From: Treponema sp.
GTDB lineage: Bacteria; Spirochaetota; Spirochaetia; Treponematales; Breznakiellaceae
NCBI GenBank assembly: GCA_031288005.1
Contig: JAITSE010000046.1
Span: 1 to 27,635, forward strand
Length of the DNA: 27,635 nucleotides
Reading direction: 5' to 3'
Part shown: positions 14,800-21,966 of the stretch, in pieces
How the letters are laid out: every line of letters starts with the position of its first letter
How positions within the stretch are numbered: position 1 is the first letter of the stretch
Notes under the pieces: model-generated
The model's database searches: none
The model's input: the letters and a program-made list of their open reading frames with translations, nothing else
What the model was told of the DNA's origin: nothing
Translations under genes and position numbers: made by a program

Positions 14800-16043
14800 A
14801 AGTCCTCCTTTATGAGCCGGTTAATGAGGGTCTCAAGCAGCACCCGGCCCCGCTCTATGGAATCTATCTCTATGGTATCCCGTGTCATCCCTTCGCGGCC
14901 CAGGGCGATTCCCAGGGACAGCGCGGGTATACCCTGGGCGGAAAGGTGCGCGGCTATGTCGGCCCCGCTTTCTTCCTGCGCCTTGATATGCAGTTCCTTC
15001 ATGGTTCCCGCGGCGATACGCATAAGTTTATCGTTCACGGAAAGATCCCCTACGGGAATGAAGGAGGTAATCAGCGCCTCGCTCCGCAGTTCAGGCCCGG
15101 CCGCGGCGTTTTCGACCGTCGCTTTTACGGTGTTCATCGCCATTTCCAGCCGGGCGCCGTCTGAAGACTCGATTTCAATCTCCAGAAGCCCTTCCGAAGG
15201 GGTGTGGCCAAAGGCGGTTTTCGCGTCAATGTGGCGTATGTAGAGCCTTGTGGCCCCCCCCGTATCCCAGGTGATGCCCGCAAGTTTATAAGCCGTATCC
15301 AGCAGAGCGCCTGCCACCGGCCCCGATCCTGCGGGGGGCTTCCCTGCAATCTGCGAGCCGCTCTTTTTCTGCCTGCCCTCTCCTGAGGCTCCCGTTTCCA
15401 GGGACAAGTTTATTTTCATCCTGTATATGCCCCGGCTGTTGTCCACAAGTCTTCCCAAAGCAAGGCCCCGGACCCCGATTGCCGCCATGGGGCGGTTCGC
15501 ATCATCCCCGCTTACAGGCAGGAAGAAGCTGCCGTTGCTCCTGTCAAAGGAACCCGCGGCAAAAAGAAGGATGAGTTCCCGGTTTGTCTCTATCCGTCCG
15601 CCGCGGATTCCGCCCGCCGTTGAAAGGAGGGCCGCCGCGCCCAGGCTGTCCGCCAGACCCGCGCCGCGGGCTGTTTCCGCATCCAGGCGGCAGAGGCTCT
15701 CAAGGGGATGCCAGCGCTCGGAACCAAGGCTTGTAAAGAGGAGGAGGGGCGGCAGGTTTTCCAGGGCTTCTGAGTGGACCCTGACCAGGATGTTTCCACT
15801 TTCGTCCACAAGGGGGCTTAGGCCCTGGGTTTTCAGGCGGTCCAGAATAAAAGCGGCCCGCTGTTCCTCCCGCTCCGTGGGGGAGGGGATTTCCGCCAGC
15901 CTAAGGGCGTCAGCCAGAAGCTGATCCGCCAGGGGGGACGCAGGTTTTCTGGGAACATGCAAAATCCCGGCGGCCTTTCCCGCAATTGCATTGATTCCGT
16001 GGATGACAAGCTTCCGCAGGCCCTCCGCTATCCTATTCTTCAC
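14796..16043 (-). CDS. M20-peptidase-like protein lacking key metal ligands
   Basis: A 415-residue protein with the overall plan of M20/M42-type metallopeptidases: an N-terminal EIPSPTEREEQRAAFILDRL helix, a catalytic-domain core, an inserted dimerisation-like region and a C-terminal GADIAAHLSAQGIPALSLG (from ~360). The expected first metal site, normally G-H-x-D-x-V, reads LLLFTSLGSERW (~100-111) with no His or Asp. The bridging Asp is kept in GLADSLGA (Asp132), but the catalytic Glu-Glu pair that should follow is not seen (LILLFAAGSFDRSN). It is probably not an active zinc peptidase of the normal type; a structural or regulatory role, or a shifted site, is possible. Translational coupling to gpgS suggests a linked function, otherwise unknown. 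Confidence 0.6.
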   Translation of the reverse strand: MKNRIAEGLRKLVIHGINAIAGKAAGILHVPRKPASPLADQLLADALRLAEIPSPTEREEQRAAFILDRLKTQGLSPLVDESGNILVRVHSEALENLPPLLLFTSLGSERWHPLESLCRLDAETARGAGLADSLGAAALLSTAGGIRGGRIETNRELILLFAAGSFDRSNGSFFLPVSGDDANRPMAAIGVRGLALGRLVDNSRGIYRMKINLSLETGASGEGRQKKSGSQIAGKPPAGSGPVAGALLDTAYKLAGITWDTGGATRLYIRHIDAKTAFGHTPSEGLLEIEIESSDGARLEMAMNTVKATVENAAAGPELRSEALITSFIPVGDLSVNDKLMRIAAGTMKELHIKAQEESGADIAAHLSAQGIPALSLGIALGREGMTRDTIEIDSIERGRVLLETLINRLIKEDL

Positions 16044-16432
16044 GCATTTCTCCAGCAGGCTCCGGTTTCATGGTCTCCCGGTCTCAGGCCCGGTAATCGC
16101 TCACCCAATACGGTTTAATTTTAAGACATTTTCTATAGGCTGTCCAATGGCCTTACGCCTGCCAAGAGACCCTGGAAACCGGAGAAACCGCAGGTTTCAG
16201 GTTTAAAACCTCCGGTTCCTTAGGGTCTCACGCTAAAGCCTGCGACCCGCTATGAAACCGGAGACTTTTAGTCTCATGGTTTCACGGGTCGCTTGGAGTT
16301 TTGAGACCTCCGGTCTCTTGCGCTTTTTGTCAATGTGAACCTTTTGGGGGAGGCAAAAAACTCCCCGCACCCCTCTCCGGGGTCTGTTCTTAGGGCTGGT
16401 TTGAGACCTGAGACCTCCGGTTCCTTAGCGGC
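16044..16432. repeat. Hairpin-rich intergenic island, upstream part
   Basis: No gene is seen. Stacked inverted repeats include a long stem (AGACCC and GGAAACCGGAG at 16167-16184 against CTCCGGTTCC and GGGTCT at 16210-16228) and a second long imperfect hairpin at 16242-16292 with outer arms GCGACCCG/CGGGTCGC. GAGACCTCCGGTCTC lies at 16303-16317, and the same 15-mer occurs at 27580-27594. AAAAAACTCCCCGCAC near 16350 is shared with the satellite at 27.1 kb. It separates the gpgS/M20 pair from the end of the acc genes. Confidence 0.7.
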
Positions 16433-16593
16433 ACGCTAACGCTTGCGCCTCCCAGGCGCTAACGCTTATACCTGTCAGGTCATAACGCTTATACCTGGCA
16501 GTGATAAGCCCTTATCACCGTCAGTGATAGGCCCTTATCACCGTCAGTGATAGGCCCTTATCACCGTCAGTGATAGGCCCTTATCACCGTCAG
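16433..16593. repeat. 23-nt tandem hairpin array, seven units
   Basis: Seven consecutive 23-base units each end in CAG. Units 1-3 share a CTAACGCTT/ATAACGCTT core; units 4-7 carry TGATAAGCCCTTATCACC or TGATAGGCCCTTATCACC, each a small hairpin (GTGATA/TATCAC). The sequence changes along the array while the 23-base period is kept. There are no unique spacers, so it is not CRISPR. Confidence 0.85.
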
Positions 16594-16603
16594 TGATATG
16601 GAA

Positions 16604-16644
16604 CCATGAGACTGGGAGACCCTTCGGGTCTCCCAGTCTCATGG
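16604..16644 (-). terminator. 19-bp perfect hairpin just after accA
   Basis: Bases 16604-16622 and 16626-16644 are perfect complements (arms begin CCATGAGACTGGGAGACCC) around a three-base loop. It lies 12 bases past the accA stop and is the first structure met by transcripts leaving the fab/acc operon. No T-run follows on the minus strand, so termination, RNA 3'-end protection or a mobile palindrome are all possible. Confidence 0.45.
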
Positions 16645-16656
16645 TCTCATGGTCCC

Positions 16657-17613
16657 TTAGCGGTCGCACTCGTTCCAGCGGCCTATCTTTCGTATTTTTT
16701 GATTTCTGTAGCGCGCAAGCACCTGGGCGGGGCGGCTTGAAAGGTCTTCCAGGTCCCGGATAAGGAGTTCTTTGATGCTTCGGGCCATGCCGTCCGGGTC
16801 CGTGTGAGCGCCTCCGGGGGGTTCGGGGATGACGCCGTTGATCACTTTGAATTCCAGCAGGTCGGCGCTGGTGATGCGGAGCATTGCCGCCGCGTCCTTG
16901 GCTTTGCCCGCATCCCGGAGGAGGATGGAAGCGCCCCCTTCAGGGCTGATTACCGAGTAAATCGCGTTCTCCAGCATATATATCTTGTCGCCTACGCAGA
17001 CGCCCAGAGCGCCGCCCGAGCCGCCTTCGCCGATGATGAAGCACACTATCGGGGTTTTTAGCTGGCTGAAGTCCCGGAGGTTGCGGGCTATGGCTTCCCC
17101 TATTCCCCTCTCCTCCGCGCCCATCCCGGGGTACGCGCCTGAGGTGTCCACAAATGTAATAAGCGGGCGCCGGAACTTCTCGGCCTGCTTTGCCAGGCGC
17201 AGGGCCTTGCGGTAGCCTTCCGGGTTGGCCATGCCGTGATTGCGGCGCAAGTTTTCTTTGAGGCTCCGGCCTTTCTGATTGGCCAGAATCGTAACGGGCC
17301 GGCCCGCAAGGAAGCCCAGGCCGCCGATTAGCGCGGGGTCGTCGCCGTAACAGCGGTCTCCGTGGAGTTCGGTAAAGGAGTCGAAAATCCGGGTGATGTA
17401 GTCCAGGGCATAAGGCCGCCCGCTGTGCCGGGCCAGTTCCACGCGCTTCCATGCGGTTTCAGCCCTGGACCCTGAGCGGATCTTGGCTTCGAGCCTTTCC
17501 AGTTCTTCCGGCGCGCTGATCCCTGACTCGGCCATCAGCTTCTTGAGTTCCTCGATTTTACCGGCGACTTTGACGCCCGCCGTTCCTGTATCCATATTTG
17601 CCGCGTTTTTCAT
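16657..17613 (-). CDS. accA: Acetyl-CoA carboxylase carboxyltransferase subunit alpha
   Basis: A 318-residue AccA, the usual length. With AccD it moves the carboxyl group from carboxybiotin to acetyl-CoA, giving malonyl-CoA. Family hallmarks are present: DYITRIFDSFTELHGDR, NQKGRSLKENLRRNHGMANP, FVDTSGAYPGMGAEERGIGE, the oxyanion-type GEGGSGGALG, and SVISPEGGASILLRDAGKA. The ATG overlaps the accD stop (ATGA), with GGGAG eight bases upstream, so the two subunits are made together. It is the last gene of the fab/acc operon and is followed by a large hairpin and the 23-nt array. Confidence 0.96.
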   Translation of the reverse strand: MKNAANMDTGTAGVKVAGKIEELKKLMAESGISAPEELERLEAKIRSGSRAETAWKRVELARHSGRPYALDYITRIFDSFTELHGDRCYGDDPALIGGLGFLAGRPVTILANQKGRSLKENLRRNHGMANPEGYRKALRLAKQAEKFRRPLITFVDTSGAYPGMGAEERGIGEAIARNLRDFSQLKTPIVCFIIGEGGSGGALGVCVGDKIYMLENAIYSVISPEGGASILLRDAGKAKDAAAMLRITSADLLEFKVINGVIPEPPGGAHTDPDGMARSIKELLIRDLEDLSSRPAQVLARYRNQKIRKIGRWNECDR

Positions 17614-18395
17614 GGGCGGTACTCCCTGTGCAGGTCTATCAATGTGGAAAGGGTCTTCTTCTGATCTTTCCGCGGGACGATGAGGTCTACAAAGCCCTTC
17701 TCAAGCTGGAACTCGGCGCGCTGGAAGCCCTCCGGGAGGGTCTGCCTGATGGTCCCCTCTATGACCCTGGGGCCGGCGAAGCCGACCAGAGCGCCTGGCT
17801 CCGCGAGGGTCACGTCAGCGAGCATGGCGAAGGAGGCTGTAACCCCGCCTGTTGTGGGATCGCACAGCACGATGAAGAGGGGGACCGCGGCTTTGTCCAG
17901 TTCCGCCGCGGCGCTGGCGGTTTTCACCATCTGCATAAGGGAGAAGATGCCTTCCTGCATACGCGCTCCGCCAGAGGTCGCGTAGATGATCACCGGGGTC
18001 TTTTCATCCGCGCCTTTGAGCATGGCCCGGCAGACCTTTTCCCCCACTACCGAGCCCATGGACCCTCCCATGAATGTGAAGGACATGAGGCCCAGGATGG
18101 CCGGTTTCCCTTCGATGGTACAGGTTCCTGTGATGACCGCGTCCTTCATGCTGGTTTTGGCTTCCGCATCGGAGAGCTTTTCCTCGTAGCCTGACAGGTC
18201 TATGGGATTGAGGGAGCGCAGGTTGGCGGAAAACTCCTCGAAGCTGCCCGGGTCCGTAAGGTAGAGCAGGCGCTCATCCGGCTCCATGCGGTAGTGATGC
18301 CCGCAGGACGGGCAGGTTCTCAGCGCGTCCCGGAGGGCCGCTTCTTCGTGCAGGGCGCCGCAGGAGGGGCAGTTCCCATTAGTCTCAGAGGGCAT
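17610..18395 (-). CDS. accD: Acetyl-CoA carboxylase carboxyltransferase subunit beta
   Basis: A 261-residue AccD, a little shorter than the common ~285-300 because the N-terminus starts almost at the zinc finger. The four cysteines of the finger are Cys9, Cys12, Cys28 and Cys31 (CPSC ... CPSC). The crotonase-like core shows SFTFMGGSMGSVVGEK, YATSGGARMQEGI and DPTTGGVTASFAMLAD, which build the acetyl-CoA site with AccA. The ATG at 18395 was chosen because GGAG lies seven bases before it; a TTG at 18401 is possible. The start overlaps accC by 11 bases and the stop overlaps accA. Confidence 0.95.
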   Translation of the reverse strand: MPSETNGNCPSCGALHEEAALRDALRTCPSCGHHYRMEPDERLLYLTDPGSFEEFSANLRSLNPIDLSGYEEKLSDAEAKTSMKDAVITGTCTIEGKPAILGLMSFTFMGGSMGSVVGEKVCRAMLKGADEKTPVIIYATSGGARMQEGIFSLMQMVKTASAAAELDKAAVPLFIVLCDPTTGGVTASFAMLADVTLAEPGALVGFAGPRVIEGTIRQTLPEGFQRAEFQLEKGFVDLIVPRKDQKKTLSTLIDLHREYRP

Positions 18396-19716
18396 ATTCA
18401 ATCTCCCCGGCCATCTCGCCGTAACAGGCTGTTCCGAAGCTCCCGGAACGGAAGGTCTTGTGTTTGATGATCCTTTGCTGCATTTCTTTGTTTGTCTTTA
18501 TCCCCTCGATGACGAGTTCATCCAAGGCCCGGCTCATCCGCGCCAGGGCGCTGTTCCGGTTTTTCCCGTGGGCAATCACTTTCGCCGTCATGGAATCGTA
18601 ATAGGGTGGCACGGTACAGCCGTTGTATAAAAACGAATCGAACCTGACGCCCGGCCCGCCGGGGACTTCAAGCCGGGTAAGCCTGCCGGGGGAGAGCGCG
18701 TTGATCCGGCACTCTATGGCCCAGCCTCGCAGTGGCTGCTCCCCGTCCTCAAGCTCCATGCGGCCTTCAGTACACGATAGAATCTGCTGGCGTATGATGT
18801 CCGTATCCGTAACGGCTTCGCTGACAGGATGTTCCACCTGTATCCTGGCGTTCACTTCCATAAAATAAAAGCTCTCCCCTTCAACGAGGAATTCGACAGT
18901 CCCCGCGCCGGTATAGCCGATTTCCCGGAACATCCTGACCGCGCCTTCGGCCATGAGCCGGCGCATATCCTCCGAGACTCCCGGCGAAGGGCTTTCCTCT
19001 ATTAGCTTCTGGTGATTCTTCTGCACCGAGCAGTCCCGCTCGCCCAGGACCGCCACGGCGCCTTTGCCGTCCGCGAGGAGTTGGAGTTCCACGTGCCGGG
19101 GATTCTCAAGGTAACGCTCGATGAACACGGTGCCGTCGGCGAAGTTGGATTCCGCCTCCCGGCTTGCGAGGCTGAGGTTCACGGCCATTTCATCCTGGCT
19201 GCGGACTATACGCATACCCTTGCCCCCGCCTCCGGCCGCGGCCTTGATGATGACCGGGAAGCCGATTTCCGCTATCAGCCCGGCGGCTTCATCCGCAGTG
19301 GCAATGGCTCCCCGGCTCCCAGGGGTAACGGGGAGGCCGAAACGCCGGGCGCTGTCCCTGGCCCGGACCTTGTCGCCCAGGAGTTCTATCACGGAACTGT
19401 CCGGCCCGATAAAAATGAGGCCCTTGTCCCGGACCATGCGGGCAAACCCGGCGTTCTCCGAAAGAAAGCCGACGCCCGGATGTATGGCTTCGCAGCCTGT
19501 GCGGAGCGCCGCCATGATCAGGCTGCCGGCCGCAAGATAGCTTTGGGAGGAAGGAGGCGGGCCTATGCAGACCGCCCGGTCAGCCATGCGGACAGGAAGG
19601 CTGTCTCTGTCCACGGTGGAGTATACCGCCGTGGTTTCGATTCCCATTTCCCGGCAGGTCCGGATGATACGCACCGCGATTTCCCCGCGGTTTGCGACAA
19701 GCAGGCGTTTAATCAC
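18385..19716 (-). CDS. accC: Biotin carboxylase subunit of acetyl-CoA carboxylase
   Basis: A 443-residue biotin carboxylase of the ATP-grasp superfamily, which carboxylates the biotin on AccB using ATP and bicarbonate. Seen in order: MIKRLLVANRGEIAVRIIR, HPGVGFLSEN (usually HPGYGFLSEN, so Tyr to Val), the glycine-rich ATP lid KAAAGGGGKGMRIV, ERDCSVQKNHQKLIEESPSP, and the catalytic EVNARIQVEHPVSEAVTDTD (usually N-T-R-I-Q-V-E-H-P-V). The two substitutions are conservative positions to note, but all catalytic charged residues in these motifs remain. It starts with GTG, nine bases after accB, and overlaps accD. Confidence 0.95.
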   Translation of the reverse strand: MIKRLLVANRGEIAVRIIRTCREMGIETTAVYSTVDRDSLPVRMADRAVCIGPPPSSQSYLAAGSLIMAALRTGCEAIHPGVGFLSENAGFARMVRDKGLIFIGPDSSVIELLGDKVRARDSARRFGLPVTPGSRGAIATADEAAGLIAEIGFPVIIKAAAGGGGKGMRIVRSQDEMAVNLSLASREAESNFADGTVFIERYLENPRHVELQLLADGKGAVAVLGERDCSVQKNHQKLIEESPSPGVSEDMRRLMAEGAVRMFREIGYTGAGTVEFLVEGESFYFMEVNARIQVEHPVSEAVTDTDIIRQQILSCTEGRMELEDGEQPLRGWAIECRINALSPGRLTRLEVPGGPGVRFDSFLYNGCTVPPYYDSMTAKVIAHGKNRNSALARMSRALDELVIEGIKTNKEMQQRIIKHKTFRSGSFGTACYGEMAGEIEYAL

Positions 19717-19725
19717 TTTTCCGCC

Positions 19726-20202
19726 CTAAAGCCGCTTTACTTCAAACAGGACCTGGCCGTACTCCACAAGGTCGCCGCTTCCGGCCTTGACGGACAGGAT
19801 CTCACAGTCAAACTCCGCCTCCAGGTGATTCATCATCTTCATGGCCTCAAGGATGCAGAGGGTTTCCCCGGCCTTCACTTTTTTGCCCGCCGGAGCAAAG
19901 GGAAGTGCATCCGGGCCAGGCGAGGCGTAAAATGTCGCAACAATCGGGCTGGTGATGCTTTCTCCCGCAGCGGGCGAAGTCCCCGCGCCGGGAACTGTTC
20001 CTGTAACCGGAAGCCCCAGATGCACCGCTCCCTCCGCCTGGCTTGCCAGGGGCGGAAGCTCCGCGCAAGGAGCCTGACGCGCAGGGCGGACGGCGCTTTC
20101 CTTCCGTAAAATTATGTGCAGGGACCCTTCTTCTATATCCAATTCCGCTATCTGGCTGGCGCTGAATATCCCTATAAGATTTTTTATCAGTTCTTCATTC
20201 AT
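19726..20202 (-). CDS. accB: Biotin carboxyl carrier protein of acetyl-CoA carboxylase
   Basis: A 158-residue BCCP. The biotin-accepting lysine is Lys122 in the canonical EAMKMM. The N-terminal ~35 residues form the helix that binds biotin carboxylase, and residues ~36-80 are an Ala/Pro-rich flexible linker. The C-terminal biotinyl domain runs from SPIVATFYASPGPDA to VEYGQVLFEV, including the thumb segment typical of BCCP. The ATG at 20202 was preferred because GGAGG lies eight bases upstream; a TTG 18 bases earlier would add six residues. It is 30 bases after fabV and nine before accC. The enzyme that attaches biotin is not in this window. Confidence 0.95.
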   Translation of the reverse strand: MNEELIKNLIGIFSASQIAELDIEEGSLHIILRKESAVRPARQAPCAELPPLASQAEGAVHLGLPVTGTVPGAGTSPAAGESITSPIVATFYASPGPDALPFAPAGKKVKAGETLCILEAMKMMNHLEAEFDCEILSVKAGSGDLVEYGQVLFEVKRL

Positions 20203-20232
20203 GGCAGATTCCTCCCGCAAGGGGTTTCCGGT

Positions 20233-21495
20233 TTATTCGACAAGCTCCGGGTTAATTTCAGCATCGTAGTCAATGCCGGGGACATCAAAGCCGTGAGCTT
20301 CAAGAAAATCATGCTTGAAACCCGCGATGTCAGAAGCGGTGAATACGTTCTCTTCTGTTACTTTCTCCATAAGGGCCAGAGTTTCTCTCTGGACATCCTC
20401 CCGCATCTCCCAGTCGTCAAGACGTATGCGGCCTTCGCTGTCCACGGGAACCTTGTCCGGGTCCCGAGCCCCTTCGGGAGAATAGAGCCGGTCCCGGTAG
20501 AGCCTGACGATCTGCTCTATGCAGCCTTCGTGGAGGCCCTTTTCCTTCATCACCTTGAAAAGGCAGGACACGTAAAGGGGAATGATGGGAATCACCGCGC
20601 TTGCGCGGGTGACCAGCGCCTTGTTGACCGAAACCCATGCCCGGCGGCCGCGGCTGTTAGCGATGGCGAAGCGCTCGTTTATGGCCCTGCCCGCCCGTTC
20701 CAGGTCCTCTTTGGCCCGGCCTATAGCGCCGTTCTTGTATATCGGCCAGGAAAGCTCAGGCCCTATGTAGGTGTAAGCCACGGTCCTGAACGCCGGGGAC
20801 AGAAGCCCCTCTTTTTCCAGGGCCTCAACCCAGAGCTCCCAGTCTTCGCCTCCCATGACCTTGACGGTACTGGCGATCTCATCCGGCGCGGCGGGTTCCA
20901 CGCTGGCAACGGATAGCTTCCCAGTGAGCATATCCAGGGTCTTTCCCCGGTAGACCTCCCCAATGGGTTTGATCACCGACCGGTACATCACCCCGTCCCG
21001 GGGATCCGTTCTGACAGGAGATGCCAGGGAGTAGACCAGGAGGTCTATTTGCGCCGGAATACCCGCCGCCGCGGCGGTTTCCCGGACCGCGGCTGCCGCG
21101 GCGGCCTTCATCTCGAAGGAGAAGGCGTCCCCGTCCAGGGTCTTGGCGGGAATCCCGGCTTTGGCGGCTTCCATGTCGAAGGCGCGGTTGTTGTACCAGC
21201 CCGGAGTCCCCGGCTTTGTGGCCGAAGCCGGCTTTTCCAGGGAAAGGCCCACCGTAGCCGCCCCGTACCCGAAGGCCGCGGCAATGCGGCTTGCAAGGCC
21301 GTAACCTGTGGAACAGCCCGCCACAAGAACGAGCCTGGGACCGCCTCCTGAAGGGGCAATCAAAGATTGCACAATCTCAGATTGTGCAATCTTTGATTGC
21401 TTTGCATATTCGATTTCGCCACGCAGCGCCTTGGCGCAGCCCTGGGGGTGGCTGTTGAGGCAGATGTTGTTTCGTATCATCGGTTTAAGAATCAT
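20233..21495 (-). CDS. fabV: Trans-2-enoyl-ACP/CoA reductase, FabV/Ter type
   Basis: A 420-residue NADH-dependent reductase that catalyses the last step of each elongation cycle. It starts like T. denticola Ter (MILKPMIRNNICLNSHPQGC), has the Rossmann segment VLVAGCSTGYGLASR, PGTPGWYNN, VYSLASPVRTDP, and the catalytic Y-x8-K pair (Tyr253, Lys262, in PIYKNGAIGRAK). Placement among fab genes favours a fatty-acid role, whereas T. denticola Ter acts on crotonyl-CoA; both are possible. Residues ~32-47 are encoded by a 45-bp perfect palindrome that replaces a surface loop and makes it about seven residues longer than in Ter as remembered. GGAG stands six to seven bases before the ATG. No FabI or FabK is present. 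Confidence 0.95.
   Translation of the reverse strand: MILKPMIRNNICLNSHPQGCAKALRGEIEYAKQSKIAQSEIVQSLIAPSGGGPRLVLVAGCSTGYGLASRIAAAFGYGAATVGLSLEKPASATKPGTPGWYNNRAFDMEAAKAGIPAKTLDGDAFSFEMKAAAAAAVRETAAAAGIPAQIDLLVYSLASPVRTDPRDGVMYRSVIKPIGEVYRGKTLDMLTGKLSVASVEPAAPDEIASTVKVMGGEDWELWVEALEKEGLLSPAFRTVAYTYIGPELSWPIYKNGAIGRAKEDLERAGRAINERFAIANSRGRRAWVSVNKALVTRASAVIPIIPLYVSCLFKVMKEKGLHEGCIEQIVRLYRDRLYSPEGARDPDKVPVDSEGRIRLDDWEMREDVQRETLALMEKVTEENVFTASDIAGFKHDFLEAHGFDVPGIDYDAEINPELVE
21356..21400. repeat. 45-bp perfect palindrome inside the fabV coding sequence
   Basis: Bases 21356-21377 and 21379-21400 are perfect 22-base inverted copies around a single C. The arms begin GCAATCAAAGATTGC and themselves hold the smaller hairpin GATTGCACAATC. 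The frame of fabV is kept through it, giving a Gln/Ser/Ile-rich loop (KQSKIAQSEIVQSLIA). It is an in-gene palindromic insertion reminiscent of Rickettsia palindromic elements. Confidence 0.9.
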
Positions 21496-21510
21496 AACTG
21501 TCTCCAGTAT

Positions 21511-21966
21511 TCATACTGATTTTCCAGGCTGTACCAGGCACAGCCATTCGGCCTCCGCGGCCAGTTCATTGCCCACGAATGCTTTGCCTGACTGCTTGAT
21601 CATCCGCTCCGAGACCCGCAGGTTCTCGATTTCACAGCGGAGTTCATCGCCGGGAAACACCTGCCGGCGGAACTTCACCTTGTCCACGGAAGCCAGGAAA
21701 AACAGCGCGTCCCCGGCGAGAAGGCCCTGTTTCCGCAGGCCCGCGCCCCCTGCCTGGGCCATAGTTTCCACCAGTATCACCCCCGGCGCCACCGGGTATT
21801 GGGGGAAATGCCCCTTAAAGAAGAATTCGTTCCCGGAGAAAACATGGCAGGCCACGATCTTTTCTTTATCGGCCCTGATTATCTTGTCCACAAAGAGGAA
21901 GGGGTCCCTGTGGGGAAGAAGCTCTTCTATTTCCTTGCGCGCGCGGAAGCCCGTATCTTCGCTCAT
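21511..21966 (-). CDS. fabZ: 3-hydroxyacyl-ACP dehydratase
   Basis: A 151-residue hot-dog-fold dehydratase that turns 3-hydroxyacyl-ACP into trans-2-enoyl-ACP. The N-terminal IEELLPHRDPFLFVDKI is the family signature. The catalytic His53 lies in GHFPQYPVAPGV and Glu67 in ILVETMAQ on the central helix. KVKFRRQVFPGDELRCEIE is the usual strand pair. Its ATG overlaps the fabF stop (ATGA) and it is followed after 15 bases by fabV, so dehydratase and reductase are next to each other in reaction order. Confidence 0.95.
   Translation of the reverse strand: MSEDTGFRARKEIEELLPHRDPFLFVDKIIRADKEKIVACHVFSGNEFFFKGHFPQYPVAPGVILVETMAQAGGAGLRKQGLLAGDALFFLASVDKVKFRRQVFPGDELRCEIENLRVSERMIKQSGKAFVGNELAAEAEWLCLVQPGKSV

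Noticed and set aside
16433..16593. CRISPR array
   Set aside because: Units are contiguous 23-mers without unique spacers, and no cas gene is near; the same holds for 23293-23453 and 26738-27052.
19012..20109. 365-residue open frame on the + strand
   Set aside because: It lies antisense to accC and accB, which are clearly real; long antisense frames are expected in high-G+C genes.
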